In this document: positions 45,527 to 53,954 of the stretch, in pieces
How the letters are laid out: every line of letters begins with the position of its first letter
Position numbering within the stretch: position 1 is the first letter of the stretch
Origin: Oscillospiraceae bacterium Marseille-Q3528
GTDB lineage: Bacteria > Bacillota > Clostridia > Lachnospirales > Lachnospiraceae
Assembly: GCA_018223385.1 (NCBI GenBank)
Contig: JAGTTR010000009.1
Location: 71,287-135,286, forward strand
Direction of reading: 5' to 3'
Length of the DNA stretch: 64,000 bases
Made by a program: the position numbers and the translations under genes
The notes under the pieces: generated by a model
Told to the model about the DNA's origin: nothing
Databases searched by the model: none
What the model saw: only the letters and a program-made list of their open reading frames with translations

Positions 45527-46285
45527 ATGGTATATTTTATCGGTGCAGGGCCGGGAGATCCCGAGCTTCTGACAATCAAGGGAAAAAAGATCATTGACCG
45601 GGCGGATGTGATCATTTATGCGGGTTCGCTGGTGAATCCCCAGGTGATGGCGGACCGGAAACCGGAGGCGGTGGTGTATGACAGTGCCGGGATGCATCTG
45701 GATCAGGTCATCGCAGTGATGGAGCAGGCGGAAAAAGAGGGCCTTACCACGGCCCGGGTACACACGGGAGATCCGGCGATCTACGGCGCCCACCGGGAGC
45801 AGATGGACCGGCTGGAGGCGCTGGGCATTCCCTATGAGATCGTTCCGGGTGTCAGCTCTTTTCTCGGGGCGGCAGCGGCGCTGCATGCGGAGTATACTCT
45901 GCCCGGCGTGAGCCAGACAGTGATCCTGACCCGGATGGAGGGACGCACCCCGGTGCCGGAGCGGGAGGGCATCCGGGCGCTGGCAGCGCATCAGGCAACC
46001 ATGGTGATTTTCCTGAGCGTGGGACAGATTCGGAAGCTCTGTGAGCAGCTGATCCCTGCCTATGGAGAAAATACCCCGGCAGCGGCGGTATACAAGGCCA
46101 CCTGGCAGGATGAGAAAATCGTCCGGGCCACCCTGGGCACGCTGGCGGCAGAGGTGGAGGCCGCGGGCATCACAAAGACGGCGCTGATCCTGGTGGGTGG
46201 TTTTCTGGGCAGCGATCATGAGCTGTCGAAGCTGTATGACAAGACGTTTACCCACGGATACCGGAAGGGCATTTCAGAGAAATAA
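45527..46285 (+). CDS. cbiF: Cobalt-precorrin-4 C11-methyltransferase CbiF
   Basis: Methylates C11 of the contracted ring in the anaerobic pathway. It has 252 aa with YFIGAGPGDPELLTIKGKKII at the start, the motif RVHTGDPAIYGAHREQMDRL and VPGVSSFLGAAAALHAEYTLP. The start is taken at ATG 45527 because the family begins there, although its ribosome site is poorly spaced; the GTG at 45467, overlapping the cbiL stop, would add 20 residues and is a real alternative. Confidence 0.92.
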   Translation: MVYFIGAGPGDPELLTIKGKKIIDRADVIIYAGSLVNPQVMADRKPEAVVYDSAGMHLDQVIAVMEQAEKEGLTTARVHTGDPAIYGAHREQMDRLEALGIPYEIVPGVSSFLGAAAALHAEYTLPGVSQTVILTRMEGRTPVPEREGIRALAAHQATMVIFLSVGQIRKLCEQLIPAYGENTPAAAVYKATWQDEKIVRATLGTLAAEVEAAGITKTALILVGGFLGSDHELSKLYDKTFTHGYRKGISEK

Positions 46286-46294
46286 GGAGGCAGT

Positions 46295-47059
46295 ATGGGA
46301 AAACTTTATGTGGTGGGGCTGGGCCCCGGCGGACAGCAGTATATGAGTGAAAAAGCCCGGGCGGCTGTGGAAGAAGCGGATGTGGTCATCGGCTATACGA
46401 CCTACATTGCCCTGGTGCGGGATCTGTTTCCGGAGAAGGAATATGTGCAGACGCCCATGCGCACCGAGCGGGAGCGCTGCATGCAGGCCATCGAAAGGGC
46501 CGGACAGGGGCAGTGCGTGGCGCTGGTGTGCAGCGGAGATGCGGGCATCTACGGTATGGCAGGGCTGGTGCTGGAGCTGCTGGCGGCAGGGAAAACAGAT
46601 GGTGTGGAAGTGGAGATCGTCCCGGGCATCACTGCAGCAGTCATGGCAGCGTCCGTGCTGGGGGCGCCGCTGATGAATGATTTCTGTATCATCAGCCTCA
46701 GTGATCTGCTGACCCCGGCGGCGGTGATCCGCAAGAGGCTGGCAGCGGCAGCGGCGGGAGATTTCGTCATCTGTCTGTACAATCCCAGAAGCCATACCCG
46801 GACGAAGCCGCTGGATGATGCGCTGGCAATCCTGCGAAGCCTCCTTTCCCCGGACACGGTGGTGGGCATCGTGCGAAACGCCGGACGGGACGGGCAGAGC
46901 CAGTGGATCGGCACGCTGGAGACGGTAAAGCCGGAGCAGGTGGATATGTTCTGTGTGATGATCGTCGGGAATTCCGCTACCCGGGTGCTGGATGGGCGGA
47001 TGGTGACGGCCAGAGGGTACGAGAAAACAGGTGGAGAAAAAGGATATGGCAGGCCATAA
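46295..47059 (+). CDS. cbiH: Precorrin-3B/cobalt-factor III C17-methyltransferase CbiH
   Basis: Methylates C17 and drives ring contraction. It has 254 aa, with LYVVGLGPGGQQYMSEKA at the start, ALVCSGDAGIYGMAGLVLEL and the late NPRSHTRTKPLDDAL that marks this branch. In the anaerobic route the contraction lactone is then opened by CbiG, encoded further down. It starts 9 bases after cbiF behind an aaggagg site and overlaps the next gene. Confidence 0.93.
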   Translation: MGKLYVVGLGPGGQQYMSEKARAAVEEADVVIGYTTYIALVRDLFPEKEYVQTPMRTERERCMQAIERAGQGQCVALVCSGDAGIYGMAGLVLELLAAGKTDGVEVEIVPGITAAVMAASVLGAPLMNDFCIISLSDLLTPAAVIRKRLAAAAAGDFVICLYNPRSHTRTKPLDDALAILRSLLSPDTVVGIVRNAGRDGQSQWIGTLETVKPEQVDMFCVMIVGNSATRVLDGRMVTARGYEKTGGEKGYGRP

Positions 47060-48245
47060 CGGCCACGGCGGCCGGGTGTTTGAGGCGGCGCAGCTGCTGG
47101 GGACAGACTACCGGGCGCTGCTGGATTTTTCTGCGAACCTGAATCCCTTCGGCTGCCCGGCAAGTGTACAGGCGGCCATGCAGGAGGGACTTTCCCGGGC
47201 GGCTTTTTATCCCGATCCTTCCCAGCGGGCACTGCGTGCTGCCATTGCACAAGCAGAGCAGGTGCCTCCCGCATGGGTGATGGCCGGTGCCGGGGCGGCG
47301 GATGTGATCTTTCGGCTCTGTTACGGGCTTCGGCCTGCCAGGGGACTGGTGTGTGCGCCCTCGTTCCTGGAATATGGGCGGGCGCTGACGGCAGCAGGGG
47401 CAAAAATCTTGTACGCAGCGGCAGAAGAGACACCTGTGAAAGTAACGGATGCTGTCGGACAGATGGCAGCAGACAATCAGGAGAAGTTTTCAGGGAAATT
47501 GATTGCATTGGATGATCGGAAAAGCAGCCGGACGGATAATGATTGTGCATATCGTCTGGGAAAATCCCGCCTGTTTGATGAGTTGCAGTCCGGCGATGTG
47601 GCATTTCTCTGCAATCCCAACAACCCCACCGGTCTTTTCGTGGAGCCGGACTGGGGGCTTGCATTTCTGGCAAAGTGCCGGGAGCGGGGCATTACCGTGG
47701 TGATGGACGAGTGCTTTCTGGATTTCACCGGGCAGGAGAAGGCGCGTTCCTGGGAACCTTTCCTGAACGAGTATCCAAATCTGGTACTGTTAAAGTCCTT
47801 TACAAAGCTGTTTGCCATGCCGGGCATCCGTCTGGGGTATCTTCTGACGGCCAATGAGGCGCTGATCCGACGGGCAGAGCAGGCCGGGCAGGCCTGGGGG
47901 ATCAGCTGTGTGGCGGAGAGTGCCGGGATCGCAGCGGCAAAAGCACATGACGACTGGGCGGCACGGACGTCCCGGGCGATTCGTCCGCTGCGGGAAGAAT
48001 TGAAAAAAGGTCTGGAAGCCCTGGGCTTTTCGGTGAAAAACGGACAGGCCAATTTCTTATGCTTTCATGCGCCGGGTTACCCGGATCTGGAACAACGGCT
48101 GCTGCAAAAACAGATCCTTCTGCGCAGCTGTGGAAATTATGAAGGGCTGGGGCCGGAGGATTACCGGACGGCGGTGCGGACAGACACCGAAAATGCCCGT
48201 CTGCTGCAGGCACTGAAAGAGATCACAGGAGAGGAACACAGATGA
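47046..48245 (+). CDS. cobD: L-threonine-O-3-phosphate decarboxylase (CobD type)
   Basis: PLP enzyme of aminotransferase fold I that makes (R)-1-amino-2-propanol phosphate for the nucleotide-loop linker. It has 399 aa, about 35 more than usual. Visible: GHGGRVFEAAQLLG, DFSANLNPFGCP, NPNNPTGLF and the PLP lysine in LLKSFTKLFAMPGIRLGYLL. Residues about 118-165 are a polar, more AT-rich insertion before FLCNPNNP. The ATG at 47046 is taken; the GTG at 47031 is possible. Its start overlaps the cbiH end and its stop overlaps cbiP in an ATGA. Here cobD has the Salmonella meaning, not cobinamide synthase. Confidence 0.9.
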   Translation: MAGHNGHGGRVFEAAQLLGTDYRALLDFSANLNPFGCPASVQAAMQEGLSRAAFYPDPSQRALRAAIAQAEQVPPAWVMAGAGAADVIFRLCYGLRPARGLVCAPSFLEYGRALTAAGAKILYAAAEETPVKVTDAVGQMAADNQEKFSGKLIALDDRKSSRTDNDCAYRLGKSRLFDELQSGDVAFLCNPNNPTGLFVEPDWGLAFLAKCRERGITVVMDECFLDFTGQEKARSWEPFLNEYPNLVLLKSFTKLFAMPGIRLGYLLTANEALIRRAEQAGQAWGISCVAESAGIAAAKAHDDWAARTSRAIRPLREELKKGLEALGFSVKNGQANFLCFHAPGYPDLEQRLLQKQILLRSCGNYEGLGPEDYRTAVRTDTENARLLQALKEITGEEHR

Positions 48246-49774
48246 GCGCAAAATCGATCATGATACAGGGAACCATGTCCAATGCGGGAAAAAGCTTTGT
48301 GGCGGCCGGTTTTTGCCGGATTTTTCATCAGGACGGCTATCGGACGGCACCGTTTAAATCCCAGAACATGGCGCTGAATTCCTACATCACGAAGGATGGG
48401 CTGGAAATGGGCCGGGCACAGGTGATGCAGGCGGAGGCCGCAGGGGTGGAGCCCCGGGTGGAGATGAATCCCATCCTGTTAAAACCCACCAGCAATATGG
48501 GAAGCCAGGTCATCGTCAACGGCGAGGTGCTGGAAAATATGCGGGCCATGGACTATTACCGGCGGAAACCGGAGTTTATCCCTGCGGTGAAGCAGGCCTA
48601 TGAGAAGCTGGCAGCCGATCATGACGTGATCGTTCTGGAGGGTGCGGGCAGTCCGGCGGAGATCAACCTGATGGAAAATGACATCGTCAATATGGGCATG
48701 GCCTGGATGGCCGGGGCGCCGGTGCTGCTGGTGGCGGATATCGACCGGGGCGGCGTGTTTGCCTCCGTGTACGGCACGGTGATGCTGCTGCCGCCGGAGC
48801 AGCGGGCCTATATTAAGGGCATTCTCATCAACAAATTCCGGGGGGATGTGGAGATTCTGCGGCCGGGCCTGGATAAAATCCGGGAGCTGACGGGCATTCC
48901 CGTGCTGGGCGTCATTCCCATGGAGCCCTTTGACCTGGACGAGGAGGACAGCCTGTCGGAACGGCTGACAGAAGACCGGCCGGTGGCGGGACAGGCCGAC
49001 GTGGCGGTGATCCGTCTGCCGAAAATTTCCAATTTTACAGATTTTTTTGCACTGGAGCACCGGGCAGGCGTCCATGTGCGTTATGTCTCTTCCGTGGAAA
49101 AACTGGGCAGGCCGGATCTGATTTTTCTGCCGGGAACGAAAAACACGCTGGAGGATCTGAAATGGCTGCGGGAGTGTGGCCTGGAAGCTGCCATCTGTCG
49201 GCTGCACGGGGAAGGCGTGCCGGTGTTCGGCATCTGCGGCGGGTATCAGATGATGGGCGAGCAGGTCAGTGATCCCGACGGCGTGGAGGCAGGAGGCACC
49301 CTGCGGGGCATGGGACTGCTGCCGGTGTCCACGGTTTTTTCGGAGGAAAAAACGAGAACCCGGATGAGGGGAAGGATACTGCATCTGCCGGAAGTACTGT
49401 CTGGGCATACGGAAGACGGAGCAGGAGCAGAGGTGCTGGAAACAGTATCCGGCTATGAGATCCACATGGGCACTTCCGTTCTGGAAAATGGCGCGGCGCC
49501 TTTTCTGCGGCTTTCCGATGGCCGGGAGGACGGCTGTGTCAGCGGCGACGGGCTGGCCTGCGGCACGTATCTCCATGGTATTTTTGACGAGGGAGAGACG
49601 GCGGAGCGGCTGCTGACCTGGCTACGGCGGAAGAAGGGCATTCGTCTGGAAGCACCGGAGTTTTCCCGGGCGCAGATCAAGGAACAGGAATACGACCGGT
49701 TGGCAGATCTGCTCCGACGGTCGGTGGATATGGAAGCCATTTATACGATACTGGAAAAGGGGATAGACGCATGA
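48242..49774 (+). CDS. cbiP: Adenosylcobyric acid synthase CbiP
   Basis: Glutamine-dependent amidotransferase that amidates four side chains of the corrin ring. It has 510 aa. The N-terminal ATPase domain has IMIQGTMSNAGKSFVAAGFCRIF and PFKSQNMALNSYIT; the class I glutaminase-like C-terminal domain has the nucleophile region PVFGICGGYQMMGEQ and the late ASGTYLHGIFDE-like ACGTYLHGIFDEG. An extra stretch of about 20 residues lies near residue 370-400. It is linked to both neighbours by four-base overlaps. Confidence 0.95.
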   Translation: MSAKSIMIQGTMSNAGKSFVAAGFCRIFHQDGYRTAPFKSQNMALNSYITKDGLEMGRAQVMQAEAAGVEPRVEMNPILLKPTSNMGSQVIVNGEVLENMRAMDYYRRKPEFIPAVKQAYEKLAADHDVIVLEGAGSPAEINLMENDIVNMGMAWMAGAPVLLVADIDRGGVFASVYGTVMLLPPEQRAYIKGILINKFRGDVEILRPGLDKIRELTGIPVLGVIPMEPFDLDEEDSLSERLTEDRPVAGQADVAVIRLPKISNFTDFFALEHRAGVHVRYVSSVEKLGRPDLIFLPGTKNTLEDLKWLRECGLEAAICRLHGEGVPVFGICGGYQMMGEQVSDPDGVEAGGTLRGMGLLPVSTVFSEEKTRTRMRGRILHLPEVLSGHTEDGAGAEVLETVSGYEIHMGTSVLENGAAPFLRLSDGREDGCVSGDGLACGTYLHGIFDEGETAERLLTWLRRKKGIRLEAPEFSRAQIKEQEYDRLADLLRRSVDMEAIYTILEKGIDA

Positions 49775-50421
49775 GAGAAACGATCAAAAAGCCGGATCCG
49801 GTGCGGCCGGAGGATATTGAAAAGCGCAGCATGGAGATCATCTGTCAGGAGCTGGGGGAGCGCACCTTCCCGGAACCGGAATTTTCTGTGATCCGCAGAT
49901 GCATTCATACGTCGGCAGATTTTGACTACGCGGACAATCTCTGTTTCAGTCCCGGGGCTGTGGAGACGGGCATCCGTGCCCTGCAAATGGGTGTACATAT
50001 CGTCACGGATACCACCATGGCCATGGCCGGGATCAACAAGCGGAAACTGGCGGAATACGGCGGCAGTGTCCACTGCTTCATTCAGGATGCGGACGTGGCC
50101 CGGGAAGCCAAAGAGCGGGGCATCACCCGGTCAGCGGTTTCCATGGAGCGGGCGGCAGCGCTGCCGGGGCCGCTGATCTTTGCCATAGGCAACGCACCGA
50201 CCGCATTGATCCGTCTGTATGACCTGATCCGGGAAAACAGTTTTTCCCCGGCGCTGATCATCGGCGTGCCGGTGGGATTTGTCCACGTGGTGGAGGCAAA
50301 GGAACTGATCATGCAGACAGAAGTGCCCTATATTGTGGCCAGAGGCCGAAAGGGCGGCAGCAACATTGCGGCGGCGATCTGCAACGCGCTGTTGTATGCG
50401 CCAAAAAAGGAGAACGTCTGA
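49771..50421 (+). CDS. cbiC: Cobalt-precorrin-8 methylmutase CbiC
   Basis: Moves a methyl group from C11 to C12, forming cobyrinic acid. It has 216 aa with the catalytic histidine in VIRRCIHTSADFDYAD near residue 43, followed by VHIVTDTTMAMAGINKRKL and PVGFVHVVEAKELI. It overlaps cbiP by four bases and cobT by one. CbiC acts just before the a,c-diamide synthase CbiA, encoded later in the operon. Confidence 0.95.
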   Translation: MRETIKKPDPVRPEDIEKRSMEIICQELGERTFPEPEFSVIRRCIHTSADFDYADNLCFSPGAVETGIRALQMGVHIVTDTTMAMAGINKRKLAEYGGSVHCFIQDADVAREAKERGITRSAVSMERAAALPGPLIFAIGNAPTALIRLYDLIRENSFSPALIIGVPVGFVHVVEAKELIMQTEVPYIVARGRKGGSNIAAAICNALLYAPKKENV

Positions 50422-51653
50422 TGAAAAAGCAGAGCCAGTGGGGAAAGATACAGACGGAGGCACCATGGCAGCCGGAAGAATTGATGCAGCCCAAAATGCA
50501 GAAAGGGTTGGAAGGATCGAGGAAGCCAGAGGAAGAAAAATGGGAACAGATGCTTTTGAAAATGGAAAAAGCGGCACGGAACAGTTCCTGGGAAGATACT
50601 CTTGATAAGGAAATTACCCGGATTGCCGGTGCCGACCTCCAGATCATGACAGACACCTGGAACCGGTGGGATACCCTTTGTAAACCGCTGCGCAGCTTTG
50701 GAAAGCTGGAGGAAGCGGTGGTGCGGGTGGCCGGGATCCAGGGCACCATACAGCCTGACATCAGCCGTCCGGCGGTGGTCATCATGGGCGCGGACAACGG
50801 CGTGGTGGAAGAGGGCGTTTCCCAGAGCGGCAGCGAGGTGACAGCCCAGGTGCTGGAAAATATGGGCGCGGGCATTTCGGCAGTGTGCATTCTGGCCCGC
50901 CAGTTTGGGGCACCGGTCTATCCCGTCAACATTGGCATGAAAACGGAAGGGAAGCATCCGCGGATCCGCAACTGCCGGGTGCGGCCGGGAACGGGAAACA
51001 TTGCCGGAGGCCCGGCCATGACAAGAGAGGAAGGGGCAAAAGCCATTCTCACCGGCATTTCTGTCATGAAGGAACTGAAAGAAGAGGGATACAATCTGGT
51101 GATCACCGGAGAGATGGGCATTGGCAACACCACCACCAGCAGTGCTATGGCGGCGGTATTTCTCCATCGTTCGGTGTCGGAGGTGACCGGGTATGGAGCC
51201 GGATTGTCCGGGGAAGGGCTGCGGCGCAAGATCGCAGTGATCGAACGGGCGCTCAAGATCAATCGGCCGGATGCCGCAGATCCGTTGGACGTGCTGACAA
51301 AAGTGGGCGGCCTGGATATTGCCGGGCTTACCGGGCTTTTTCTGGGCGGTGCCAGATATCAGATGCCAGTGCTCATCGACGGCTTCATTTCCTCGGTGGC
51401 TGCCTACTGTGCCTGGAAGATTTGCCCAGCGGCAAGGGATGCCATGATTGCCACCCACTGTTCCGGGGAACCGGCGGGAAAATGGATGCTGGAGGCGCTG
51501 GGACTGGAACCGTTTCTCTACGCGGACATGCGGATGGGAGAGGGAACCGGCGCGGCGGTGGCTTACCCGGTGCTGCAGGCCGGATTTGCGGAATATGCCC
51601 AGCTGCCCACCTTTGCGGGCGGCAGTGTAAAAGCGTATGAACATTTGCGATAA
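50421..51653 (+). CDS. cobT: Nicotinate-nucleotide-dimethylbenzimidazole phosphoribosyltransferase CobT
   Basis: Activates the lower-ligand base by transferring phosphoribose from nicotinate mononucleotide. It has 410 aa, about 60 more than usual, due to a Lys/Glu/Gln-rich N-terminal extension (residues 1-58) before the normal start near DKEITRIAG. Catalytic features are present: VIMGADNGVVEEGVSQ, GEMGIGNTTTSSA and the C-terminal glutamate in MRMGEGTGAAVAYP. The ATG overlaps the cbiC stop by one base. An internal start skipping the extension cannot be ruled out. Confidence 0.93.
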   Translation: MKKQSQWGKIQTEAPWQPEELMQPKMQKGLEGSRKPEEEKWEQMLLKMEKAARNSSWEDTLDKEITRIAGADLQIMTDTWNRWDTLCKPLRSFGKLEEAVVRVAGIQGTIQPDISRPAVVIMGADNGVVEEGVSQSGSEVTAQVLENMGAGISAVCILARQFGAPVYPVNIGMKTEGKHPRIRNCRVRPGTGNIAGGPAMTREEGAKAILTGISVMKELKEEGYNLVITGEMGIGNTTTSSAMAAVFLHRSVSEVTGYGAGLSGEGLRRKIAVIERALKINRPDAADPLDVLTKVGGLDIAGLTGLFLGGARYQMPVLIDGFISSVAAYCAWKICPAARDAMIATHCSGEPAGKWMLEALGLEPFLYADMRMGEGTGAAVAYPVLQAGFAEYAQLPTFAGGSVKAYEHLR

Positions 51654-51669
51654 AGAAACAGGAGAAGCC

Positions 51670-52821
51670 ATGGCAGACTGGACAGAGGCCCCTTTCGTTT
51701 ACCGGGGACAGAAAAAATTAAGAAGAGGATATACAACAGGCACGTGCGCGGCGGCAGCTGCGGCCGGGGCGGCCCGGATGCTGCTGTCCGGCAAACCGGT
51801 GTCCGAGGTGAAGCTCCGGGTGCCGGAGGGGAGCACGCTGTGCCTTTCTCTGGTGGAAACCAGCCTTTCGGCTTCCAGCTGCAGCTGCGGGGTGGTGAAG
51901 GACAGCGGGGATGATCCGGATATCACCAACGGTTCCATGGTTTGTGCCAAAGTGTCTTTTGCACATAGTTCCGGGCTTGTTTTGACCGGCGGCGTGGGGG
52001 TCGGACGCGTGACAAAACCGGGACTTTCGGTGCCGGTGGGAGAACCGGCCATCAACCCGGTGCCCCGGAAAATGATCCTGGAAGGGGTGGCGGCCATTTG
52101 TCGGGAGTACGGATATACCGGCGGCCTGGTGGTGGAGATCTCTGTGCCTGAGGGCGAGGCTCTGGCGGCGCGTACCTTCAATCCCCGGCTGGGCATTGTG
52201 GGCGGTATTTCCATTCTGGGCACCTCGGGCATTGTGGAACCCATGAGCGAGGAGGCGCTGGTGGCGTCCATCGGTCTGGAAATCCGCATGGCAGTGAAAA
52301 ATGGCAGCGGGTATCTGCTGCTGGTGCCGGGCAATTACGGGGAAGATTTTGTGAAGGAACACCATCTGGCAGACCATGTGCAGCCGGTGAAATGCAGCAA
52401 CTATGTGGGAGAAAGCCTGGATATGGCCGTCCGGGAGGGGGCCAAAGGCGTGCTCTTTGTGGCCCATATCGGAAAATTTGTGAAGCTGGCCGAAGGGATG
52501 ATGAATACCCATTCTGCCTACGGGGACTGCCGCATGGCGATCCTGTGCGCGGAGGCTGTGCGGGCCGGGGCACCCCGGGAGGTGCTTCCCAGGATTCTGG
52601 AAAGCGTGACCACCGATGAGGCGCTGCGGATTTTGCAGGAGGCGGGATTTCTGGAATCGGTGATGCAGCATCTGATGGAGCATATCGAGGGGCAGCTGAC
52701 ACGCCGGGCCGCCGGGAAAACCCAGGTGGGCGCCATTGTTTTTTCCAATGTATACGGTGTGCTGGGGCAGACCGGACAGGCGGAGGTACTTCTCCGGCAT
52801 TTACAGGAAAATGGGAAGTAA
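51670..52821 (+). CDS. cbiD: Cobalt-precorrin-5B C1-methyltransferase CbiD
   Basis: Methylates C1 in the anaerobic pathway and is a marker of that route. It has 383 aa with the family start LRRGYTTGTCAAAAAAGAA, the glycine-rich GGVGVGRVTKPGL and IVGGISILGTSGIVEPMS. The ATG at 51670 with aggag five bases upstream is preferred over the ATG at 51637, which lies inside the end of cobT. It is followed 14 bases later by cbiG. Confidence 0.95.
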   Translation: MADWTEAPFVYRGQKKLRRGYTTGTCAAAAAAGAARMLLSGKPVSEVKLRVPEGSTLCLSLVETSLSASSCSCGVVKDSGDDPDITNGSMVCAKVSFAHSSGLVLTGGVGVGRVTKPGLSVPVGEPAINPVPRKMILEGVAAICREYGYTGGLVVEISVPEGEALAARTFNPRLGIVGGISILGTSGIVEPMSEEALVASIGLEIRMAVKNGSGYLLLVPGNYGEDFVKEHHLADHVQPVKCSNYVGESLDMAVREGAKGVLFVAHIGKFVKLAEGMMNTHSAYGDCRMAILCAEAVRAGAPREVLPRILESVTTDEALRILQEAGFLESVMQHLMEHIEGQLTRRAAGKTQVGAIVFSNVYGVLGQTGQAEVLLRHLQENGK

Positions 52822-52835
52822 AGGAGGCAGATCAG

Positions 52836-53954
52836 ATGCAGAGAATTGCAGTCATCGGTTTTACCGGACAGGGCGGAGCGCTGGCGCTGCAGGTGTGCAG
52901 ACGGCTCCGGGAAAATGGATATATGGCCGAGGGCTACGCGGGCGCCGCGGCAGCCAGACGGTCAGGTCTGCTTCCGGCAGAGGGCGGCATGTGGAACTGG
53001 GTGCAGCAGATGTTTCGGGAAAAGGAAGCGCTGCTGTTCATCGGGGCCTGCGGCATCGCGGTGCGCAGCATTGCGCCGTTTCTGAAAAGTAAGTGGGAAG
53101 ATCCGGCGGTGCTGGTCATGGATGAGAAGGGGGAGGCGGTGATCCCTCTGCTCAGCGGCCATGCGGGAGGCGGCAATGCACTGGCGCTGCAGGTGGCGGC
53201 ACTTCTGGGGGCGACCCCGGTGCTGACCACGGCTACGGACGTGAACGGGCAGTTCGCAGTGGATGTGTTTGCCCGGAAAAACGGATTGAAGATCCGGGAG
53301 AAGGCGCTGGCCAAGGAAGTCTCTGCCCGGGTTTTACAGGGGGAGCGACTGCCGGTGCTGACGGAGGTGCCGCTGTACGGGGACTGGCCCGGGGCACTGT
53401 ATAAAGAAGAAAAAACAGGAGCGATGTCTGAAAGGGCACGTCTGGGACAGCACAATCCAAACGTGTCAGGGGATGCACAAGCGGATGGAAAGAAATCTCC
53501 GCTGGGTATTTCTATCGGAAAAGACGGACAGAATAGATGGGAAAAGACGCTGCACCTGTATCCGGCCCAGTTGACAGCTGGAGTGGGCTGCCGGAGAGGA
53601 ACATCAAAGGAAGCCATTCTGGAAGCCCTGCAGCAGGCCACAGCCCAGGTCGGGGGCTCGCTTATGGATATCCGTCTTGTGGCATCCATTGATCTGAAAG
53701 CAAAAGAGGCAGGGCTTCTGGAGGTTTGTCGGGAGATGGAAGTGCCGTTCCGGTGTTTTTCGGCGGAGGCGCTTTTGCAGGCAGAAGGGGAATTCACCCC
53801 GTCGCCTTTTGTACAGGAGATCACCGGTGTGGACAATGTGTGCGAGCGGGCGGCAGTGACAGGCAGTGAAGGCGGAGCCCTTGTTTTGAAAAAGCAGGTG
53901 TTTTCCGGGGTAACAGTGGCATTGGCAAAAGGAAGGCAGGAGATTTGGTTTTGA
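52836..53954 (+). CDS. cbiG: Cobalt-precorrin-5A hydrolase CbiG
   Basis: Opens the lactone of cobalt-precorrin-5A with loss of acetaldehyde. It has 372 aa. The N-terminal domain has VIGFTGQGGALALQVC and FIGACGIAVRSIAPFL, then SGHAGGGNALALQVA. The C-terminal domain starts near LTAGVGCRRGTSKEAI. Between them, at about residues 188-235, is a hydrophilic stretch of higher AT content that the core family does not need. The stop overlaps the TTG start of the next gene in a TTGA. Confidence 0.93.
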   Translation: MQRIAVIGFTGQGGALALQVCRRLRENGYMAEGYAGAAAARRSGLLPAEGGMWNWVQQMFREKEALLFIGACGIAVRSIAPFLKSKWEDPAVLVMDEKGEAVIPLLSGHAGGGNALALQVAALLGATPVLTTATDVNGQFAVDVFARKNGLKIREKALAKEVSARVLQGERLPVLTEVPLYGDWPGALYKEEKTGAMSERARLGQHNPNVSGDAQADGKKSPLGISIGKDGQNRWEKTLHLYPAQLTAGVGCRRGTSKEAILEALQQATAQVGGSLMDIRLVASIDLKAKEAGLLEVCREMEVPFRCFSAEALLQAEGEFTPSPFVQEITGVDNVCERAAVTGSEGGALVLKKQVFSGVTVALAKGRQEIWF